Origin: Zarea fungicola
Taxonomy: Eukaryota > Ascomycota > Sordariomycetes > Hypocreales > Cordycipitaceae
Reading direction: 5' to 3'
NCBI GenBank assembly: GCA_900169235.1
Contig: FWCC01000112.1
Span: forward strand, 62,001 to 126,000
Length of the DNA stretch: 64,000 nucleotides
Shown here: positions 41,527-53,955 of the stretch, piece by piece
Position numbering within the stretch: the stretch's first letter is position 1
Layout: the number at the start of each line of letters is the position of its first letter
Notes under the pieces: model-generated
Seen by the model: only the letters and a program-made list of their open reading frames with translations
The model's database searches: none
Told to the model about the DNA's origin: nothing
Translations under genes and position numbers: made by a program

Positions 41527-44271
41527 TTATCGAGACAAAATCCCCGGGGGATTGTATTTGTGGATGCTGTCTTGCCGAATCGACTCGCTGCTGGCGGCCG
41601 AAGCTGGTGGCATGTTTTCAGTCTGGACAGCCTCTGGCGATTTGAGCGATATCAAGTCACCATTCTCAGCAGGTTTTCCGCTTCCGTTTGGAGATCGTGC
41701 CGGCATTGACGTATTTGCAATCGTCGGAGTCAAATACGCAGTTGCATGGCCTTGGTATTGGGGAAGGACGCCCTGTGCTGTCGCGGAGGAAATCGTGCTA
41801 GGAACAGCTTGCCCGCTCGACTTGCCCTTGTTGAGCATGCTCTGCCAGATATCGTTGCGCGATTTAGTTCTATGAAATGGTTAGCATTTGTGTATACAGA
41901 GGACTGGGAATGATGCCATTACCCGGCCGAGGCTGGTTTGCGGCCCTTGACGGCAATGTTGCGCACATCGTCGCCGTCCTCAGAGTCCGTATTGACCTTG
42001 GAGGACACAGTGCCAGCATTGGAAGGCGAGTCCATAATCTTGCGAAATTCACCATAGTTGCGACCAATCTTTCCGGTGCAGGACATTCCACGCTCAACAA
42101 TGGAGCTGCCGCAGCTGGAGCCTCGACCGTCAGGCTTGTGCAAAGCCTCGGATTGTGTAATTTTGCCCAGGGCACCGCGAGGGAGTCGCTGTCGTGGTCT
42201 CCCCAGGGACCTAAACGGATCATAGACAGATCCAGTGGCACTGCGCTGACCACCGCTTTCCGTCTGGATTTCCACAGAAGAGTCGACCGACTCAGAGGTA
42301 CGATCCCGGGTTGGAGAGGGGGGATAAAAGTCTTTCCCATCAAACTTCGGAAGGCCGCGTTGCAAGTGGTGAGGAGCTTTGCCCCAATACATGTGGCGGG
42401 CACGCAGCTCATCATCGTTCAAGTCTCTTGCATACTGATAACCAGTCTCCCGAGCCTTGTCTGGGTTGCTTCCGGTTGGAAGCATTCCAACGAGATACGG
42501 GACACCAACCTTGCGAGATTGAAGAAGTGATGGCAAGCTTGAGACTTCATTCTGCGGCCGAAAGGGAGGCGCTAGAGCTGCATGAACAGGCAGCCTGGAC
42601 GATTTTTTGTTTGGCTCCGACGCAGTGAATGCGGCACCACACAGTTTCTTTGGTGGAAAGAGATTGACCGACTTTGTCGAATTGATACCTCCTTGACTGT
42701 ACTGAGAAGAATCGCGATCTTTTTCGCGCCATGTCTTTTGGCCAGAGCTGTTTGTACCTTCATGAGCGGAACCGGCATTTCTTGGGAAAGATGGTTCGTC
42801 AGGTGACGCATGGTTTGCGGCAAGCGAGGAAGATGAAGTCGAGGAGTTCTCTTTGGACTTTGGGTAGTGGCTCTCTTCGAAATTCCTTTGATTCTCGAGA
42901 TTTGCTTCAAATTGCTCAACCTGCTGCCGAACCAGGTGTGCCTGGTATTCCATCCACCTCTCGTCGATCTGGTGCTTGTTGTAAAGAAGCTGATCTTCAA
43001 GATACTTTAGTGATCCTTTGAGAACGTCAATTTGCTTCTTGGTTATTTCACTGGGCCGAATGGATGAAATTGGTGGGTTTGGAAGCGAAGTTGATGTTTG
43101 TGCAGTTGGCGAGACTGCAGTGGCTTGGCTTGTACGAACTGTTTCGGTAGCTTTATCGACCTTGGTTGGCACTGAAGACGGTGCAGAAGCCGCTGGCACA
43201 GCCGGCGGTAAAGGTGATGGCATAGCAGCTGGCATAGCAGCCGACATGGATGCTGGCATGGTTGTGGGCACGGTTGCTGGCATGGTCGTTTGCATTGCTG
43301 TTGGCATGGCTGGCTGCATAGCTGCTGGAACCGGGACGGAGCTGACCATGGAAGGATGAGGGAAGCCAGACATTGCTGGCATACCATATGCAAAGAAGGG
43401 TGGATTGGTGGCCATTGCCCACTGTCCATTGAAATAAAATGGCCGGCTTTGGTCAAATTGATTGGAAGGCAATGGTGCGGGGACATCGGTTCCTTCCTGG
43501 CGATCGTCAACCCCATCCTGCTGGTGTCGCGAGGCGTCCTTGTCAATGGGCTTGGAAAGTACAGTGGGTGCCATGGGAGGCGGAAGACAATATGGATTGT
43601 ACATGTGCCATGGAAACATGGGATATGCCGAGCCTGGCATGGCGGGAGCGTACCCCGGGTACATGGAAGGAAAAGCAGCAAAAGGCTGCTGTGGAGCGCT
43701 GTTGGAGACAGTCGAGTCGCTCACATCACGGTCCATTGGGCGTGATGAAAAAAAGGTTGTGGCCAAAGGTTTTTCCTTTTGCCATTTTCCGGTAGGCGAT
43801 GAGGACATTCTGGTGTTGGGGACAATGCGGCCGCCGGCCGTGACCCTGACATGGGTGGGAGACACGACAGCCTTGTAAAATCTTTGGAAGCCTTCATCCT
43901 TTTGTGCAACCAGACCAGGTGGCGCCGAGATTGGTTGTTGTTCACCACACTCGTTCTCTGTCCGGCCACGATATCTCCATTCAGAGTCTGTACCGTCCAG
44001 TTGTTGAACCACAGCGGGAGTATTGGCGGAAATAGGCGTAACCTTTTCAGAATCTTCTTCTAAAATGAGGGGTAAAGGACGATTGACGGGGAAACGCAAA
44101 ATGTCCTCTAGTTTACATGTTAGCATGGTGTTAGAGATAAGGAGGGAAACAAGACGCACCAATGGAAAGATCCTTTTGTAGCTTTTGACAAATGTCGTCG
44201 TAGACTTCCCTCTTGGGAGGAACAGTCTTCATACGCAGCAAATCCTGCGCCGTGTACGTGACCGGAGCCAT
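41527..44271 (-). CDS. large low-complexity protein with N-terminal eIF4E-binding motif
   Basis: An 879-residue protein of unknown name. ATG at 44271; exons 44271-44160, 44107-41923 and 41869-41527, with phases 1 and 2. The introns are 52 and 53 bases. At residues 6-12, YTAQDLL exactly fits YxxxxL plus a hydrophobic residue, the canonical eIF4E-binding motif, in the same extreme N-terminal place as in 4E-T-type proteins, and is followed by a KREVYDDICQKLQKDL helix. The middle is disordered, with Met/Pro/Ala/Thr near-repeats (about 300-350) and a predicted helical stretch (EITKKQIDVLKGSLKYLEDQLLYNKHQIDERW). The C terminus has SRNDIWQSMLNKGKSS. I infer a translation-control or mRNP-associated protein. 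The upstream frame extension to 44676 has another ATG but reads like leader sequence. Confidence 0.8.
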
Positions 44272-46528
44272 CTTGGTTCGAAGAAAGGCGAAGAAGACGT
44301 AGGAACGATGGTTTTCGGTGGAGTACCAGAGAAACAGGGTTGGATATCCTCGAGAAGATCCAGTGGAACGAAGGTTGGCACGAATAAAGGTCAATATGGG
44401 GGCAATCTGCGTCCGAAGTCTGGATCCGTCAGCAATTTTCTGAGCGTCCAACTGAGATTGGAGAAAGGTTGGCAGCGTGTTGCGAGGCGAATGGTTACGT
44501 GACTTTTTTGTAGTGCCTGGCAGCCGGATGGAGACCTGGATGCAGCGATGCTGGTTATGAAGCAAGTAGTACTTGATGAGTAGAGTTGTCGAGGGCCCCA
44601 GAGTCTCATCCTTGGCCTGCAGCACCGAAAGCCAACGAAGCACCCGTTTCGACTTCTTGGACCTGGTGACAGGCATGGCGGGCCGATGGGGGGTATGGAT
44701 AACTTTTTTTGTGAAATAATGCTAATCGAAGCTTTTCTCCATCTTAGAGAGTGTTGACAGGATACTTCAAGGGCAGCTAGTGCAGACGTTGAAACGGAGC
44801 GGGAGATCGAGGCAACAAACGGTTGCGTTGCTTTGGCGGATTTTGAAGGCAAAAAGATGGCCGTGGAAACGCGGTGATGGGCCAGGCAACGGATGACTCC
44901 ACCCAAAAAACAAAAACAAAAAACAAAAGACTCTTTTTTCGCTGATGAAACGGGTTCCTCTGGCGGTGTTTGCCGTGGTCGAAATGGCTGCCGAAGCGAT
45001 GGAGGAGAAAAGGTTGGGAGTGTGTAGATGGTGCAGATGTGCAGGTGGCCGAAGTGAAGGCCAAGTGAGAAGAAACAGCTTCACTTACCCAACAGCTGCC
45101 AGCGAGAGCAATCCGCGACCGCACGTGTATGCATACAAAAGATCAATCGAAAATCCCAACCTGGGAGAAAGAAACGGTCGTGGTGAGAAATCAAGATAGG
45201 GAATTGTGGCAGACGATGTTCTGGATGGATTCGGTTGGGGAGTCGTCAAAAGGAAGACAAAATTTACAGAGCAAGACAACGAGAGGGAGACGGAGAGGCG
45301 GCGAAGAATGGGATTACAATTGCGTATTCGCAAACACTGGCAAGAGCTGTCTACCAGGCATCGACCAGCCAAATGGAAGGAGCATGTTTCTATTACCTGG
45401 TACTTGGTACATGATTTTGGTGATGATGGTCACTGGCAGATAATGAGAGCACTCTTTTTCTTAAAAAAATCTGGATATCTTCTGAAGAATTACCAGAGAC
45501 CCCATGTTCCCTCTGTATTATTTATTTATTTATTTATTTCATCCAACTCGTGGTCAAAACAAAAACAAGAACAATGTTGCCTCCAAGTGTTTGCAAACGC
45601 CGCCCATCAGCTCGTGTTCGTACTCGTGCCAGCTGCCTGCCGGCCACCAGCCAGACATGAAGCAACAAATCTCGACGATGGAATAAGTACTTGGCTCCAA
45701 CGTTTGTAAAAAAATAAATAAATAAATAAACGAAAAAAAAAAAAAACTGCAACAGGGAGCTCTTTGAGTGGTGATATGGGCTGACGTACCCAGGCGCTTC
45801 ATTACCGTCTTCCGTCTCGGACGTTGAGACCCCAGGGCTGATATCCTCTGGGAGAGCAGCACACACGCTACAGTGATATAAAAATGATTCAGGTAGTCAT
45901 TTTAGTCACAATATATCTTGACTCAAAATTCGTATCAAATACTGTAAAATAGCCGCGAGGAAGGCTGTGTACCTCGACAGTTCAAGGTGGACAGGCAATT
46001 GTCTCTGTCGCTGACACAAGCGTGAAGGCTTACGTCAATGTACAATGGGGTCTCTCATTAAATAAATAGCTGCGAGGGAATTTTTGTATAATTTTAACCT
46101 CACATTTCTTGCTGTTGGGGCTCGACATAACCTACTAGACCAAGTCCTCCCTCCAGTCCTCAGAGGCTCAATCATGCTCCTCCCTGAGCAATGAGATGCT
46201 TCACTGTTTCCCATGGGATGCGCAGAAAAGACAACCAAGCTTGTGTCAGTTTATTCAAGCCATTACAAAAAACTGCAATCGATTAAATTATGCATGGCAA
46301 AAAAGAGCCGATTTTTGTACTGGCAAGGGGCTAGGCTACAGAAAGCGGCCGCGAGGCGTTCTGTGCCTTGGTTATATAATAAACGGTTCTAAAACTCGAA
46401 TATAGGCCAACAAAGTTTATTAATTAATTAAATAAGAATATAATTATATCCTTGATAGATACAACGCTGTGGGAGCATTAATAATTCATGTCCATACCAC
46501 AGACATACATGTCCGACACTTCACCTAG
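44272..46528. other. gene-free region with inverted AT microsatellites
   Basis: 2.26 kb upstream of the eIF4E-motif gene, beyond which lies the 3' end of the HET gene. It contains (TTTA)n at about 45517-45539 and the complementary (AAAT)n at about 45708-45730, plus AT-rich sequence at 46.4 kb. No coding frame is supported. Confidence 0.55.
45517..45730. repeat. inverted pair of (TTTA)n / (AAAT)n microsatellites
   Basis: A TTTA repeat and its reverse complement face each other about 170 bases apart, so a transcript across them could fold back. The flanks do not show longer terminal inverted repeats or an obvious target duplication. Confidence 0.6.
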
Positions 46529-49103
46529 CTAGCCAAGTATAACCAGCTTTTGCTTCGGATCCTGCCTCTGCCAGTCCTCAACGTACAACAGCTGCGACGC
46601 GTTGAAGGCCCGATTTGATCTATAATAAATGCTCACATTTCCTCGTCCCCCTGCACCCGCATCAGCATCACCGTCCCTGTTGAGCAGCATCAACATCACC
46701 TGTCGTCCTCCGGGCCGAAGCCCGACGACTGCAAACTCAAAATCCTCTCCCTTTTTCGCTTCCCGATACTTGGGATCCAAATAACAGGGAAACAGGCCCT
46801 CGTCGTCTTTTCCAGTGACACCATATACGTGAGCCGAACCCGGCGCAAACGCTCGCGTGGCCACTCGGGCGACCTTCAGCGTCGCAACACTTGTATAAAA
46901 CGCAATCAAGTGACTAGGCTTCTTATAATGGGAAAGGATGCTGGTGTACGAGATATCTGACCAGTTCGCCGGCGGCCGTAGCTGGAGAAGCAAGGCGTCC
47001 CGCTCGCGCTCATGCTGCGCCGCATTCTTCACCTCGTCATCGTGAACCTTGACACGTTTGTGCTTGACATCGTTCTGTAGTTGCTCTATGCCTTCCTGGT
47101 ATCCCAGGGTCATTGCTGATAAGAGACTGTCCACCTGAGCGCTCCCTAATTCCATCTTCTCCCTTCTCGCCGTAGCCTCGTCCCCGGTGAGCGATGACGC
47201 CAGCGCCTCATCATCAAACAACACTTCCAGCTTGCCCGTCTGCTGACCCAATCGAAAGACTGTCAGCGGCACAGTGGCCTCGTGTTTATGCGACTCGTAC
47301 GGTCCTTGGTCATTCTTCTCGGAACCGGAGAACCGGAAATCCCACTCCCAGCCCGCCCACGACCAGCTAGGAAAACTATGGCGCCGACGAAAGACGCCCC
47401 TGTTCGGGTCATCCCACAGAAGGGCGGCGCCAAAGTACCGACAGGGCAGACCAAAGTGAAAATCTCCCATGTATCGAGACAGCACCCTGAGGATGCCTGA
47501 AAAGGCATTCACCGCGTCTGTGTCGTACGTCATGCTGCGGCAGAGGTACGCCCGAAGCATGGGCTTGTAAAGCGTGTCGAACACGACTCTTGCGCTGGTT
47601 CCAGACGGAATATCGTAAAGACCAGACATAACCCACCTGTCGCCTGCATCCACGAGTTCGGATGTCTTGTGGGACGACACTGGTTCCGGGGCGTCATCCT
47701 CGCGACAAAATGCACTAGAGCACCGGAAGAAGGCGTACGAATCGGTGAGGAAGATGATGCGCTTGGCCAACATGCATTCCTGAAATGTCCAGGCTCTGGT
47801 GTTCCATTTCGAGAAGCGCGCTGTCCATGTTGTCGACGCAAGGGACGTCATGAAGGATTCGTCTCCAAACTCCTCCTGATAGTACACCAGATCCCTCTTT
47901 CTGCCGAGGATTCCAGGTATACATTTCGAGTCGGCAGCGATGGCAAGTACAGCGCGGGCGTTGCTGTAAATGTCATCCATGCGCGAAATTTCGTCTGCTT
48001 TTTCCGCCTCGTCATCCTGCACAATACACAGAGCGTCCACCCAGAGATACGGCACGTCCATTTTGTCGCACACATGGAGGCTGTCCCGAATCTTCTGGGG
48101 CATCTTGTCCCCCAGGTCGCGGATATACCCTGGCATGCTGCATTGTGATGCATCGGCTCTGGTGAGCTTAAACGGAGCTCCGCCTCCATCGGCCCAAACG
48201 TAGCTCAGAGCCAGGTACCTGGTAATGGACCCATTCCCTAACAGAGCAGCAGTTTGTACGACGCAGCGGCGCTTAACATCAATAAGCCGCTTGGGTAGTG
48301 TATTCGCAGCTGTGATGTTGTTGGGCGGCGGCTTTGCAGCATCCACAACACCACATACGCTCCCGTGCTCGGATTCGCACGAGGCCAGCCATCCTTTTAG
48401 TGTGCCAAAATCAATCTCATCGGCTTTGATGCGCTTTGTATGTTGGTAGGTTGTATCTGTTAACGAGGTTGGAGTTGGTTCGGGCATGGGATGCGTCATT
48501 GTGAAACGCGGAATTTGTTCATGCTCGTAAACGTACTGGCAGGGTCAGACGATTGTTTTTACAAAGAGACACAACTTATGAAAGAAATTTGGAAACGGGG
48601 GTAGACTTTGCAGGAAATTTACTTACACACTTTACCTCTTCAGGTTGCAGACGGAGGTTTATCATATCCTCATTATCCATCGTCTTCTTGAACCTCATCG
48701 CCACCAGATTCGTCCTCCGCTGCGTTCGGTCTTTCCAAAAGTCGCAGAACCCCAGCACAACAACCGGCCTCTCATGTCCTTTGTTTTCAAAATACTCATA
48801 AAATGGCTGAAAAGTCCGCCAGATGAGCCTGCACATCCGACAGCGATGGTTGCGCTTCGCCGTGGGGAGATGCCACAAGTACACCTGCCCAAACTGTCGC
48901 AGCACGGGGACTGGGCCAGGAATGGGCCTGAACGTGCCGTTTCGTATACAGTTATTGCAGATTATGTATTCTGCGAGATTGTCGTGTGGGTTAAGGCCGC
49001 CATCCGCGAGGGGTATTACCATGAACATGGGCAGCAACATTACTTCACCCGTGCGGATGTTGGCGCCGCCGGGTCGTGTGTTGAGATTCAGCGGAGTAGT
49101 CAT
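46529..49103 (-). CDS. HET-domain (heterokaryon incompatibility) protein
   Basis: A fungal allorecognition/NLR-associated-type protein of about 827 residues. Exon 1 49103-48627 (ATG at 49103), exon 2 48535-46529. The intron removes a stretch with stops and joins two phase-0 frames. The N-terminal exon carries ICNNC and HRCRMCRLIW, a Cys-rich patch often seen in front of HET domains. In exon 2 the three HET signatures appear in order: YLALSYVW (about 266-273), YLWVDALCIVQDD (322-334) and WNTRAWTFQE (403-412). The C-terminal half is less conserved, with an HSFPSWSWAGWEWDF motif typical of HET proteins. Two in-frame donors exist (48626 GTAAGT and 48635 GTAAAG) and would change the protein by three residues. 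Many HET proteins trigger cell death on non-self fusion; the partner here is unknown. Confidence 0.88.
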
Positions 49104-50336
49104 GGTTGCTAGACTTGAACCGTTTCTGTGTCCCGTTGATGATTCTTTTTGGATGGTGAAGGCTATGCTTTATGCATTTCCATATACATGTCAGTTCTGA
49201 ATTCCTACCCCGCCTTCGACTCTGCGGCTGAAGAGATACCTGTCGGCCAAGAGTGAACCAGCTGGACCTAACCACTGTGATCTCCAACAAATGGGCTAAA
49301 ACTATAACTGCAGAACCATGAGATTCTGAAAAGAGAAAATTTTGTAATGAAGAATGTTGATTTCTTTTATAATTTCTTTTATAATTTTAACTACATCTTA
49401 TATAAATGCTAATACGCGAGCATGGCATTCTGGATTCGGGGGAGGTGTTGCTTCCCGTGAGACTCAACAATACGCAAGTACAGGAGTAAACAAAGTTGGT
49501 TCCAAGCCTTCTTTGCCACCCAAAATAAAAGGATACAGGAACGCACTAGTATTTAATTAGCTAGAAAATACAAGACTTATCCGATCTCTGCACCGACGGA
49601 GCAGGAATACTCGACTGCGCTGCGTTGAATGCCTCCACACAGTACTCACAGAAGGCCACTTCTAGACTCACCCACATACGCTGTGGCGACCAAGTACATT
49701 GCTCCCTGAAATGGCTTGAATAGAGCAGCCTCGCCACATAGTTAAGGCGATTTGGGCTGCCTGGGAACAAACTTTAGCGCCCAGATGGCAATGGCGGAGA
49801 CGCCACACCATCCAGTCTGAGACGCCGCTAGACTGGGCAAGGCGCTGCTTCAGAAGCACCAAAAGGCGCGACGCACTTGGACGGCGTAGCACCAAGATCA
49901 GCCGCTTATTGGCACAAATAACAAACGGGCTATGTGCCCATGAGCAGGCTCAAAACATGCGAGGGCTGGAGTAGGTATGTAGTTTAGGGTTAGCTAATCT
50001 ATGTCTTGCGCTATGGCGATGCCCGCGCTATCTTGCTGTGCGTACATACATGTATACCCTGTCTCTGGTATTCCGTAGTGTAGCACCTGACCGCCGACTC
50101 GGTGATTTCGCTCTAGATACGCTTCCCACGCTTCCTGAAAATTTCACGCGACCTGATGTTCAGCCAAACGTGACTGGCTGCCTTGGCAGCAAGGCTAAAC
50201 AGAAGGCAGCCTTGCAGCTTGCATGTGCGGGGTATCAAGGTTGACGCATTACGGGTTTTGGGCTGTACACTCGAACTATGCGCTCCAAGAACCACATCAC
50301 TCGCTCATAATCATCCCATCACCAGCCTATGTGAAG
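49104..50336. other. divergent spacer between HET and PD-(D/E)XK genes
   Basis: 1.2 kb of mixed composition, AT-rich at 49.33-49.45 kb. No gene is supported; it probably holds the promoters of both neighbours. Confidence 0.55.
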
Positions 50337-53300
50337 ATGTCGTCCAAGCAGGCCGATGACATTGCAAGATTAACAGAGCTCAGTCGAGTGCACCGTATAG
50401 TTTTCGATGCCGATTCATCCCGGGTCCAATTCCACAAGTCGCATGAGAAATCAATCGAAGCAGTATGCAAACTCAGCAACAAGAAATATGCCTCATACGC
50501 GGACGTTCCAGGACTTGACGATAGCAATCCATGGAAGGCAACAGCAAAGTCTCTGGCTGAGATGCTCACTGAGAAAGTCGATCGCTGTAGACAAAGAAAT
50601 GAGAGCAGCTGGAGGTTTGCTTGTGAGCCTCTTGTTTTTGCTAGGCTGTCTGGCGACGTTGTCTGGTAAGATTATATTGCGAGAAAATAATTTTCGAAAG
50701 CCAGGCTAATTAATTATTTCTAAGCCGAGATTGCCGGCAGCGCGTCTGGCGTTCAGAGATTGAAGTGTGCCGTTCTGATGATTCAGCCATCGCAAAGGAC
50801 CTCGAACGGCGACAGAATGCTCGAAAGCCTTGCCGGTGCCCACGTGCAGCGCGGAACAATGACTTGTTTGTTATGCTCCCTAATTGTTTGATATTCAAAT
50901 ATTTACTTACTATTTATAACGACAGAAATGAGGCAGTGGGCTTAAATCGCATGTTCTGCCATCGAGAGGACGAGGAAGTGCATTTTGAAAAGGATATTGT
51001 AAAGGAACTACGCAAGGAGTTTCAAAAGCCTGATGCGATATATGGTCTCAGAAAAACTAGGAACATCGAAAATCTGTTGTACGACACGAGAAAACGGAAG
51101 CTAGACGAAGCAAACGACCCACGCCAACTTCATGAGCTTTTAGAGCCATCTCTGTCAGAGAAGTTGATAAATGACAATGGAGAACCTCTGCTCTATCCTT
51201 TTTTGATACTTGAGGCGAAATCCGGACAGGCTCAGAAAGATTGGCACTCTATCAACATGCAAACAGCGTTTCCAATTAGGGCCCTTCTTCGAACCCAGGC
51301 GCGACTCAGATCCGCTGCTGATCCCCACGAGAGCTTTGAGCCACTGGTTTGGTTCTTCTCATATAAAGGCGAGGACTGGAGGCTATCAATTGCGTTTCAG
51401 CAGAAAGCAAGCGCCGAAGAAAACCGAATTGGGACCACTATATATGTAAGCCACGCCGTGACTGTCCCTCAACTTATTGCTAATCCTTGCAGCGGGTTGT
51501 TGACGTTTGGAGAGGCTCAGTTCTGACTATGGACGGTTCACTTCAGCTTCTGTTGCTAGTAGACTACATATTTGATTGGGCACGGGATAACTATAGGCCT
51601 GATATAATCCGACTTCTGCGAGGCCTCGCAACGGGCGAAAATGATGCAGCTAGCATCATTTATGCCGACACAGACGTATACTCAACACGTGCAGAGAATA
51701 TTTCGCTGTTAGCTAACCAAGAAGCTGAGAGTCAGGCATTTATAGAGCGTGTTTCAAGACAGAGACAGTTTGCTGCTCTAGATACAGCTACTTGTGCTAT
51801 CCGCCACGCTGCCTTCGTAGAGACACGGTATCGCTGTCTTTACATCACAGAAGAAACCTATGATGTTTTTTTGAGATCTACGGCATCATCATAGAGAAGT
51901 GATCACAACCTCCTCTGCCAGATTCTTGAGCAAATCAGAGAGCCTATTTTAGTTAATGCTAGGACACTTAACACCCTAGAGCAGGAATGGACTGGCACTT
52001 CTCGACTATCGAACACCAATGACACCCGGTTTTATACTGTCTTGTCGTTTTGCACTTTTCTCTCGGCTACCTGGAACGTGGTCCGTGAAATTCATGTCAT
52101 CGCTCTAGCTGAGTCGTTGAGTGAGGGGATCTTCGCTGAAGACCATATCCTGAGGAAGGAGGCCCAGGATAACCTGTTCCTAGAGAGCATGCAAAAACTA
52201 CGGGCTGAATCGAACGCGAGTCAATTATTTGCTGCAATTTTGCGCCGATGCTTGGTAATTACTGCTCCAAGACTTGTCGTACATAATCAAGGCGCGCTGA
52301 GCAACTCTACCAGCAACAACATCGGCATGTTTAAAGAGAGCCAAGTTGATGAACCTCTTCCTTCAGCTAAACTGGTAGTCAGGAGTGGAGCTGATACGAA
52401 GCTAAAAGAAAGGCATTCTGTTAATAATAGGATTGATGCGCGCGATGGAGAGGAGCTTGGAGTTTCTTCTACTCATTACCACGACGATGACCACGACGAT
52501 GGCAATGACGATGACAGAGGTGACGACAGAGACGACGGCAGCGACAATAAGGGCTACAATAAAAGTCGCAGTGAGGGAGGTAGCGATTGTCAATACTGCC
52601 GGAATGAAGACTACGATGTCCCGCATACGTGCTGGGATTCTTGCCCAATATTCTACGTCCGCGATGCTGTCCACTACATATACGAGCTCTTCAAGAAGGG
52701 TTCAATAGATCCTGAAGAGCCATTCTTAAGAATATCTGAAAGAATCGATCAACAGAACAGTCTGGTATGCAACAAAGCCTCCTATCTTGCCCCTGGTCAT
52801 GCACAGTTACGGACTTCCAAGGATGGCTACGTGCTAGTGTGGTCGTCAACAGAACATATTCAAGCCCCACTAAAGTCGACAGCCAATATTTGCGTTTATA
52901 TTATTACGCAGAATACTGAAGTGCCGACTGTACCGGAGATTCTAGAGAAAACAAAGCTGGCTTTTGAAACAGTTGATGTTTACCACACGATGCGACAGGG
53001 CGAAAAGATAGGTCGAGCGGCCGCCATTGTGGATTTTGGCGCTAGTCATTGGAATCTAGAGAATACGTATGGAGCTTACTCCCAAGGCGATGAGTTCTAC
53101 CGGTTCCTTTGTCCGGAGGGTGCAATGGATCACTGTCCTGTGATGCAGGGGTCTCCCCGCGCGCTATACACATCAGGTAGTTATGCATGGCAGCGTAACT
53201 ATTTTCCAGGGACTACAGGAATAATCCACGAAATGAATCACAGCACCTTTATACAATTCAAAGTATTGTTTCAGGAATTGTCTTTTTGGCAAGCTAAAGC

Positions 53301-53955
53301 CGTGGAGCGAAGCAATGCTGGCATATATTGTTGCGAGATTTGCGCAGAGGAACTTGAGTACAGCGGAAATAAAGATGGCAAGGTGCTCTGCTTAGAGTGT
53401 TACGATGTCTGGAATTCAGTTGATGACCCTTGTTGGAGTGTCCAAACAGTTGCTTGGGCCCATTTTGCAAATATTTTGGGCGAGGAACTCGACGAGGGCT
53501 TTCTCCTTGTCGAAAAGGAGAAGTCAATTCCCCATAACGAGGGGATCTACATAAAGAAAAACCCTGGCGTTTGCTTGTCTGAAAGCTCCGAGGATACCGC
53601 ACCTCGTAGCAATGGGATTCACATACTAAGACGATCCTACGAGAAGGGCTTTGAGTGGAGAAACCAAGGCCTAATTGAGAAGTACAGAAATAAAGAACCC
53701 AACGAGGACTGGCTTATCTTCGACAAATATGAGATCCGTCCTATTGGGCTTCGAATTTACTCAAATGAGGAACCTACATTGTCCCTTGCATGGCTTCGAC
53801 AGCGTACAGAACTGCGAAAGCCGTTCAAAAACCTCAAGGAACTTTACACTGACTGGAAGTGCTTTCAAGATAATCTTCAAGGCTTTCGCATTCGTGGCAC
53901 ATTCTCGAGTACCCAGATACGGCCCCGGATTAGAGCAACAGCAAGCGTCAAATGA
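50337..53955 (+). pseudogene. large PD-(D/E)XK nuclease-like protein gene with one in-frame TAG
   Basis: Exons 50337-50665, 50725-51445 and 51493-53955 form one 1171-codon frame broken only by TAG at 51892-51894 (codon 484). The N-terminal part resembles fungal PD-(D/E)XK nuclease-superfamily proteins: the KPDAIYG motif (P-D at about 212-213) and, 60 residues later, FLILEAKSG with E273 and K275 of the ExK element, then a Gln-containing helix. After the stop the same frame runs 687 codons. It contains an Asp-rich tract from GAC/GAT repeats (about 52480-52550), CQYCRNED, and a CCEIC...CLEC zinc-binding-like cluster. The downstream half has no ATG near its beginning, so two separate genes are unlikely. 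The TAG could come from CAG by a C-to-T change. An AT-rich 60-base segment in exon 2 (about 50851-50910) could be another in-frame intron. Function unknown; possibly a recent pseudogene. Confidence 0.65.

Noticed and set aside
44272..44676. N-terminal extension of the eIF4E-motif protein to the ATG at 44676
   Set aside because: The extra 135 residues have no conserved character, whereas MAPVTYTAQDLL is a natural start, so I treat the extension as leader.
51895..53955. Second half of the PD-(D/E)XK-like locus as an independent gene
   Set aside because: It shares the exact frame of exon 3, and no ATG occurs until far into the conserved-looking sequence, so a nonsense change in one gene explains it better.
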